Position numbers and translations under genes: made by a program. From Candidatus Zixiibacteriota bacterium (GTDB taxonomy: Bacteria > Zixibacteria > MSB-5A5 > GN15 > FEB-12), in the NCBI GenBank assembly GCA_034003725.1, contig JAVEYB010000006.1:1-64000 (forward strand): DNA of 64,000 nt, given 5' to 3'. Under the pieces are notes generated by a model. The model made no database searches. It was not told the origin of the DNA and saw nothing but the letters and a program-made list of their open reading frames with translations. This document shows, one piece after another, positions 59,203 to 64,000 of this stretch (position 1 is the first letter of the stretch; every line of letters starts with the position of its first letter).

Positions 59203-60108
59203 TCAGGATTGCGCGTGGACCGCGGACCACTGGGGCCAAAGCGCGCGGAACATGGTCATAAACGCGGCAACCGCGGCCTTTGCGCCTTTCTCGTTGGGAT
59301 GACTGTCGCCGGTCAGTCCTAAACGGTATTCGGCTTTCAGAAACCCCTTGTCATCGGCCAGCGTGCTGAACAAGTCGAAGACGTAGAAATTGTCCCGGCC
59401 GGTCTCACGCTGGTAGGCCGGCTGGAACTCGTTGACCAGCCAGTCGTTGAACGCCCGCGCCCGAGCCGCCATCTCGGCGGTCGTCGCTTCGGGCACGCGA
59501 GGCGGAGCCGTCATGTAAACGAAAAGCTTGCCCGGATGCGCAGCCATCAACGGTCGTATGTGATTGAACGTTGCCTTGTAGTTGGCGATGGTCTGCTCGA
59601 CACCGTACGGATCGCCCGGCGGGGTCCCGTCTCCGACGATATCGCTGTTGGGGTAGCAGGGTTTGAACAGCACGATGTCGTTGGTTGTCCCGTCCTTGTG
59701 ATAGCGATTGCCGGCGGAACTGAATTCGAGGATATCCTGCATGCTGCTGTCGAACTTGCCAGCCCAATGGCAGATGTCGGTGTGTTCGCCGATCTCGTCG
59801 CCGTAGGTTGCGCTCTTCACGAGAACCCCCATGGCCAGAAGCTCGTTGCGCAGGCCGCCTTCGTTAAGTAGGCGCCGCCCCACCGAGTGATGCAGGTAGA
59901 CCATGCGGGCACCGTCATGCTTGTCCAGTTCGGCGGTGAGTTCGTTAACGGAGGCCGTGAGGCCGCGGTTGGCCGCCGCGCAATCAGCCTGTTTGGCCTG
60001 CCCTTCGGCAAACCAGGTGCGAAGGTTCATATATTTATAGACAACGTACGCGCCCACCGCGTTGCCAATCAACGACAACACGAGCAGCACTACAAGAGCG
60101 GTATTCAT
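59203..60108 (-). CDS. Membrane-anchored SGNH/GDSL-type hydrolase
   Basis: The 301 residues start with a membrane anchor (MNTALVVLLVLSLIGNAVGAY) and a short coiled segment. The domain then shows VYLHHSVGRRLLNEGG near 70-85 (nucleophile Ser in HHS), FKPCYPNSDI near 150-160 and LTGDSHPNEKGA near 268-279 (catalytic Asp and His). This matches an SGNH hydrolase with an HHSxG block I. Unlike the protein at 35575, it keeps its catalytic residues. It may act as an esterase on acylated polysaccharide outside the membrane. AAAGGG precedes ATG 60108. Confidence 0.72.
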   Translation of the reverse strand: MNTALVVLLVLSLIGNAVGAYVVYKYMNLRTWFAEGQAKQADCAAANRGLTASVNELTAELDKHDGARMVYLHHSVGRRLLNEGGLRNELLAMGVLVKSATYGDEIGEHTDICHWAGKFDSSMQDILEFSSAGNRYHKDGTTNDIVLFKPCYPNSDIVGDGTPPGDPYGVEQTIANYKATFNHIRPLMAAHPGKLFVYMTAPPRVPEATTAEMAARARAFNDWLVNEFQPAYQRETGRDNFYVFDLFSTLADDKGFLKAEYRLGLTGDSHPNEKGAKAAVAAFMTMFRALWPQWSAVHAQS

Positions 60109-60335
60109 GCCCTTTCTCCCACCGGTTGTTACGGTCATAAGTCAGGTCCTTTCGTTGGAGCCGAAAGAATTCGCGCCATATGATGGTACATTTATCGGGT
60201 TCGGTCAAGTTTCCTCCATGCCAACGTCGGTCACGCTGGAACAACCGCCCCGGACCCGTGGTTTCTCAAACATCGATCTGTTCAGTCTTTGTACATTGTC
60301 ACGACAAACCGGTGCCGTGCACCAGGAGACCATAA

Positions 60336-60944
60336 ATGACCCGATTGTACTTTGCGTTCGTCATACTGCTGTCGGCCACCGGCCCCGCGATTGCGGTCGC
60401 TGCGGACAGCGCACAGCAGACTTCCCCAGGAAATACGGAGAACTCACCCATGAAGACCGCCACGTATACATCCATTCCTTTCGAGACAATCACCGGCGAA
60501 AAGACCAGTCTCGATGCTTACCGTGGGAAAGTGATTCTGATAGTCAACACCGCAAGCAAGTGCGGGTATACGCCACAGTATGACGGTTTGGAGAGGCTTT
60601 ACCGTGAATACAAGGATTCCGGTTTGGTTGTAATCGGATTTCCGGCCAACAACTTCGGCGCCCAGGAACCGGGGACGAACGAGCAGATCATCGAGTTCTG
60701 TCAGACGACATTTGACGTGACGTTTCCGATGATGGCCAAGGTGAGCGTGAAGGGCGACGACAAGCACCCGCTCTTCAAGTACTTAACCGAGGAGTCTTCG
60801 TTGCCGGGAGAAATCGCCTGGAATTTCAACAAGTTCCTTCTCGACCGCGACGGCTGCCTTATAGCGCGGTATGAATCCAAAGTGACGCCGCAAAGTGACG
60901 AGTTGGTGGAGAAAGTCAGAGAGCTGATTCGAAAAGAAGGGTAG
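60336..60944 (+). CDS. Glutathione peroxidase family protein, exported
   Basis: The 202 residues begin with a signal peptide (about 1-23, AIAVAADS). A thioredoxin-fold peroxidase domain follows, with VNTASKCGYTPQYDGL (peroxidatic Cys76 in place of selenocysteine), FPANNFGAQEPGTNEQI (Gln) and WNFNKFLLDRDG (Trp/Asn). These complete the catalytic set. Bacterial members often use thioredoxin rather than glutathione. Export suggests defence of the periplasm against peroxides. It is a single gene between two leftward groups. Confidence 0.9.
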   Translation: MTRLYFAFVILLSATGPAIAVAADSAQQTSPGNTENSPMKTATYTSIPFETITGEKTSLDAYRGKVILIVNTASKCGYTPQYDGLERLYREYKDSGLVVIGFPANNFGAQEPGTNEQIIEFCQTTFDVTFPMMAKVSVKGDDKHPLFKYLTEESSLPGEIAWNFNKFLLDRDGCLIARYESKVTPQSDELVEKVRELIRKEG

Positions 60945-61066
60945 GCAGTCTCACCGAGAAGGGTATTGGTTGCCGAAATGCCGTAGACGTGTCATTGGGC
61001 GAGGTGACCTGATGACGTCATCTGTATCCTGTTTGTTGCTTATTCAGCCGGGCACGTCCCACCGGC

Positions 61067-63067
61067 CTATACGTTGCGCCCTGTCGCAGCGGACTCGTCA
61101 TGCCACACGGTAAATGCCTCGCGCAGAGCCGGCTCCGGTCGGCGATAGGCATGGATGTAATGATGCGCCAGCAATTGGGTCGACAGAATCCCCACAAAAG
61201 ACATGTTATCCTTGAAAGACAGGTGCTTCCCTGCCGACCGTCGGCATTTCGCCACCAATCGCTCGACACTGGGCGCATGGAACAGACCCGTCTTTTCCAG
61301 CGCTTCTCGCGAGAGCAGTTCCGCGACATATGCCGGCGAGTCATCCTGCACAAAGCAGTTTGAATCCGGCGCCATGTACGGCTGTTTTACGCGTTTCGTG
61401 ATTTCGGGCGGAAGCTCTCGCGCCATCGCCTTCTTGAGCACGTATTTTTCGTTCAGGCCGAAGATCTTGTAACCGGGCGGAATCGTGGCGGCAAATTCCG
61501 CGACGCGGTGATCCAGAAACGGATACCGCCCCTCGATGGAATTCCCGGCGCACACCCGGTCTCCCTGCGACGACAACAGATAGCCCGACAGCAGCGAGCG
61601 TGCCTCGAGATACTGCGCTTTCGCGAGGTGGTGCCAGCGGTCGAACCCGTCCGGCAGATCCGATTGAAACGCCCGAAGGGCGTCGTGATCGTCCACAGCC
61701 GCTTTCACGTCGCCGCTGAAGAAGTCCTTGATCTTGGTGGTCGTACTGATACGGGGCAAATGCGAGAAACAGTACGTGTCCGGCTGGTCGAGCCCGATCT
61801 TGTAAAACTGTTCGAGGTAGAACCCCGCCTGCGGCCCCTGGCCGGGAAGAGTCGGGTAGAGCTTTCGAAGCAGCGCGGGCCGCCACTTGGAGTCGGGATT
61901 TTTCGCCCAGAAGGCGCGGATGATCGTTTCCTTGAACAAATCGTATCCCGCCAGCATTTCATCGGAGCCTTCGCCGGTCAGCACGACCTTGAAATCGGTC
62001 CGTCGTACCAGGTCCGACAGCAGATACAAAGGCGTCGGCGCCGTGCGCACGACCGGCCGCTCGGTGTGCCAGATCACCCGGGGAAATGCCTCGGCAATCG
62101 AGCGATAGGTCGCACAGACGGTGTGATGATTGGTTCCCAGATACTCCGCCATTTGATTCTGATATGCGGATTCGTCAAACGCCTTGTCATCAAACGTCAC
62201 CGAGAAAGTCTCGATCCGGTTCGGCGTGAAATGCTTCACCAGTGCGGTCGTGACGGATGAATCCAGTCCGCCCGACAAGTAGGCCCCCACCGGGACGTCG
62301 GCACGCAGTTGCAGCCGGACGGCATCGACCAGCAGCGCATGAAGCTCTTCGGCGTACGAATCCACAGGCCGGGAGTAGTCAAACGTGGTCGGAAACAGCA
62401 TCGACCAGTACCGTCCGGTCCGAAGCTTGCCGTGCTCGATTTCGAGCGAGCAACCGGCTTCGAGTTCGTTGATATTTTCGAACAAGGTTCGCGGCGGTGC
62501 GGAGGTCCACCAGGTGAACGTTTCGTCCAGTCCTTTCAAATCAAACCGTCGCGGCACGTTCGGATCGCAAAAGATCGCCTTGATCTCCGACGCGAAGTAG
62601 AAGCGGCCGTCGCAGACGGTGTAGAACATCGGGCGGATGCCCAGACGATCACGCGCGGCGAAGATTTTTGCATTGCGCTTGTCGTAAATGACGAACGCAA
62701 ACTGGCCGTTGAAGTGCTGCACGCAGTCGGTCCCGTATTCCTCGTACGCATGCACGATTACTTCGGTATCCGAATGGGTGCGGAAGCGGTGGCCGCGTCG
62801 TTCCAGTTCGGGTCGGAGCTCGAGGTAATTGAAGATTTCGCCGTTGAAGGTCACCCACACCGAGCCGTCTTCGTTGCACAGCGGCTGCGAGCCGCCGGAC
62901 AAATCGATAATCGACAGCCGGGCCTGCCCGAGCGCACAGCGGTTGTCGAAGTAGGCGCCGAATTCATCGGGCCCGCGATGCTTGATCGCGTTGACCATGC
63001 GGGCGATCAATTCGTGATCGGGCGCGGCCGGTTCGGTCATCTGGAAGTAGCCGGCTATTCCGCACAT
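61067..63067 (-). CDS. asnB: Asparagine synthetase B (glutamine-hydrolysing)
   Basis: The 666-residue protein has an intact class II glutaminase domain beginning MCGIAGYF with catalytic Cys2, FNGEIFNYLELRPEL and AARDRLGIRPMFY. The synthetase domain has GAYLSGGLDSSVTTAL near 239-254. It converts aspartate (or a related acid) to an amide using glutamine and ATP. The C-terminal extension is longer than in primary asparagine synthetases, as in versions tied to exopolysaccharide loci. It begins 33 bases after the acyl-CoA ligase stop, in the same operon, which hints at a role in modifying the polymer. Confidence 0.9.
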   Translation of the reverse strand: MCGIAGYFQMTEPAAPDHELIARMVNAIKHRGPDEFGAYFDNRCALGQARLSIIDLSGGSQPLCNEDGSVWVTFNGEIFNYLELRPELERRGHRFRTHSDTEVIVHAYEEYGTDCVQHFNGQFAFVIYDKRNAKIFAARDRLGIRPMFYTVCDGRFYFASEIKAIFCDPNVPRRFDLKGLDETFTWWTSAPPRTLFENINELEAGCSLEIEHGKLRTGRYWSMLFPTTFDYSRPVDSYAEELHALLVDAVRLQLRADVPVGAYLSGGLDSSVTTALVKHFTPNRIETFSVTFDDKAFDESAYQNQMAEYLGTNHHTVCATYRSIAEAFPRVIWHTERPVVRTAPTPLYLLSDLVRRTDFKVVLTGEGSDEMLAGYDLFKETIIRAFWAKNPDSKWRPALLRKLYPTLPGQGPQAGFYLEQFYKIGLDQPDTYCFSHLPRISTTTKIKDFFSGDVKAAVDDHDALRAFQSDLPDGFDRWHHLAKAQYLEARSLLSGYLLSSQGDRVCAGNSIEGRYPFLDHRVAEFAATIPPGYKIFGLNEKYVLKKAMARELPPEITKRVKQPYMAPDSNCFVQDDSPAYVAELLSREALEKTGLFHAPSVERLVAKCRRSAGKHLSFKDNMSFVGILSTQLLAHHYIHAYRRPEPALREAFTVWHDESAATGRNV

Positions 63068-63100
63068 GATGTCATTCGTCACGCCCCGGCGGGATCGGTT

Positions 63101-64000
63101 CTATACCACACCCGACGCGTGCTGTTCCTTCAAAAGCAGTTTGTTCACTTTGCCGGATTGCAGTTTTGGCAGGCTGTCGACAAAGACCACGAAACGGGGG
63201 ATCTTGTGAACGGCCAGCGTTTTCTGGCAGTGCGTCTGGATATCTTTTTCGCTGAGCGTACCGCCGTTTTTCGTGACAATGACGGCCTTAATCGCTTCGC
63301 CGAGGATGTTGTCGGGAACGCCGAAGACGGCAACCTCGGCGACCCTTTCGTGCTCCAGAATGCGCTCCTCGACTTCCTTGGCGCTCACCCGGTTGCCGCC
63401 CGATTTGATAATCTCCCGGCGTCGGCCGGTGATGAAGTAATAGCCGTCCTCGTCTTTGCGTGCCAAATCACCGGTATACAGCTTGCCGCCCTTGAGTACC
63501 TGGGCTGTCTCCTCGGGCTGTTTGAAATATCCCATCATCACGTTGGGGCCGCTGACGACCAGTTCGCCGGTCTGGTTGACCGGGACCGGCATGCCTGACT
63601 CGTCGAGAATCTCCACGGTGACGCCGGGCACTTCGACACCGATCGATCCAAGTTTGTCAACCAGGCGCTCGGGCGGAAGCCAGGTCACGCGTGGAGCGGC
63701 CTCGGTCTGGCCGTACATGATGAAAATCTCCTTGTGACCGAAGGCGTCGATAAGCTGACGGATCACCTCGGGCGCCATGGCGCCGCCTGCCTGTGTGAAA
63801 TAGCGAAGGTGCTCGAGTTTTCGCTTCACGAAGGATGAGCCGTTGAGCAGGATCATGAAATGCGAGGGGACCCCGGAGAATCCGGTGGCCTGATGCTCCT
63901 CCATCGCATCTAGTACGACTTCGGGATACATGAAGCGGTTGTCGATAATCAGCGACCCGCCGCACGCCACGTGGGTCAGCAGCAACGAATTGCCGTAGAT
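63101..64000 (-). CDS. AMP-forming acyl-CoA ligase, partial (5' end beyond the window)
   Basis: The last 299 or so residues of a class I adenylate-forming ligase; the frame stays open to the right edge, so the N-terminus is missing. Visible parts are the MYGQTEAAPRVTWLPPERL substrate/AMP motif, YTGDLARKDEDGYYFITGR with the hinge Asp, IIKSGGNRVSAKEVEERI and the catalytic Lys region LPKLQSGKVNKLLL. It activates an acyl or amino acid, perhaps to load CoA or a carrier protein. Neighbour AsnB and the exopolysaccharide setting fit an exosortase-type EPS locus, but the ends of that locus are not visible. Confidence 0.85.
   Translation of the reverse strand: MYGNSLLLTHVACGGSLIIDNRFMYPEVVLDAMEEHQATGFSGVPSHFMILLNGSSFVKRKLEHLRYFTQAGGAMAPEVIRQLIDAFGHKEIFIMYGQTEAAPRVTWLPPERLVDKLGSIGVEVPGVTVEILDESGMPVPVNQTGELVVSGPNVMMGYFKQPEETAQVLKGGKLYTGDLARKDEDGYYFITGRRREIIKSGGNRVSAKEVEERILEHERVAEVAVFGVPDNILGEAIKAVIVTKNGGTLSEKDIQTHCQKTLAVHKIPRFVVFVDSLPKLQSGKVNKLLLKEQHASGVV

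Overview
The window is GC-rich bacterial chromosome with no rRNA, tRNA, CRISPR array or intact insertion sequence that I can see. Several secreted proteins end in the FlgD-like sorting module with the YPNPFNP signature. Another ends in a pair of dockerin-like calcium-binding loops, and FN3 repeats of the WTAPGDDG type recur. Together with short palindromic dispersed repeats, this suggests a member of the FCB/candidate-phylum group, Zixibacteria-like. That placement is inferred from protein style, not from a marker gene.

Layout. 0-18 kb is mostly housekeeping and transport: exodeoxyribonuclease III, an NAD-dependent epimerase, a glutaredoxin-like protein, an AI-2E family permease, a basic SANT/GcrA-like DNA-binding protein, enolase, an RRM RNA-binding protein, an alanine/glycine symporter gene interrupted by an in-frame TAG, a CPXCG zinc protein, two GT-C type membrane glycosyltransferases and an FN3 secreted protein. 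It closes with an operon of a CBS protein and an unusual receiver-domain/SLC13-type transporter fusion. 18-24 kb is a sulfation module: a GT2 glycosyltransferase, a fused ATP-sulfurylase/APS-kinase protein whose sulfurylase active site looks degenerate, a CysQ-like phosphatase and a sulfotransferase. 24-35.5 kb holds two paralogous secreted beta-propeller proteins with different C-terminal modules, a flippase, an asparagine-synthase-like protein lacking the Cys nucleophile, and a 1024-residue beta-helix surface protein.

35.5-51.2 kb is one long leftward gene series with repeated ATGA overlaps. In transcription order it encodes UDP-sugar 4-epimerase, UDP-glucose dehydrogenase, O-antigen ligase/polymerase, two CapK/PaaK-like adenylate-forming enzymes, a small protein, a third CapK-like enzyme, two glycosyltransferases, a polysaccharide deacetylase, a FemAB-GNAT fusion, another glycosyltransferase and a degenerate SGNH protein. 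51.5-57 kb runs rightward: hexapeptide acyltransferase, glycosyltransferase, then a stand-alone acyl carrier protein directly abutting an amino acid:[carrier protein] ligase (class II aaRS-like), a GNAT and a second hexapeptide protein. 57-64 kb adds a deacetylase, a GNAT, an SGNH hydrolase, a glutathione peroxidase, a canonical AsnB and a truncated acyl-CoA ligase that runs off the right edge.

Together the right two thirds look like a decorated exopolysaccharide/capsule factory. Nucleotide sugars are made by the dehydrogenase and epimerase and assembled by several glycosyltransferases. The product would be exported by the flippase and polymerised by the Wzy/WaaL-like protein. It may then be modified by sulfation, acylation, deacetylation and possibly aminoacylation. 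The carrier-protein aminoacylation module is the most promising candidate for an undescribed activity here. The receiver-transporter fusion is the second.
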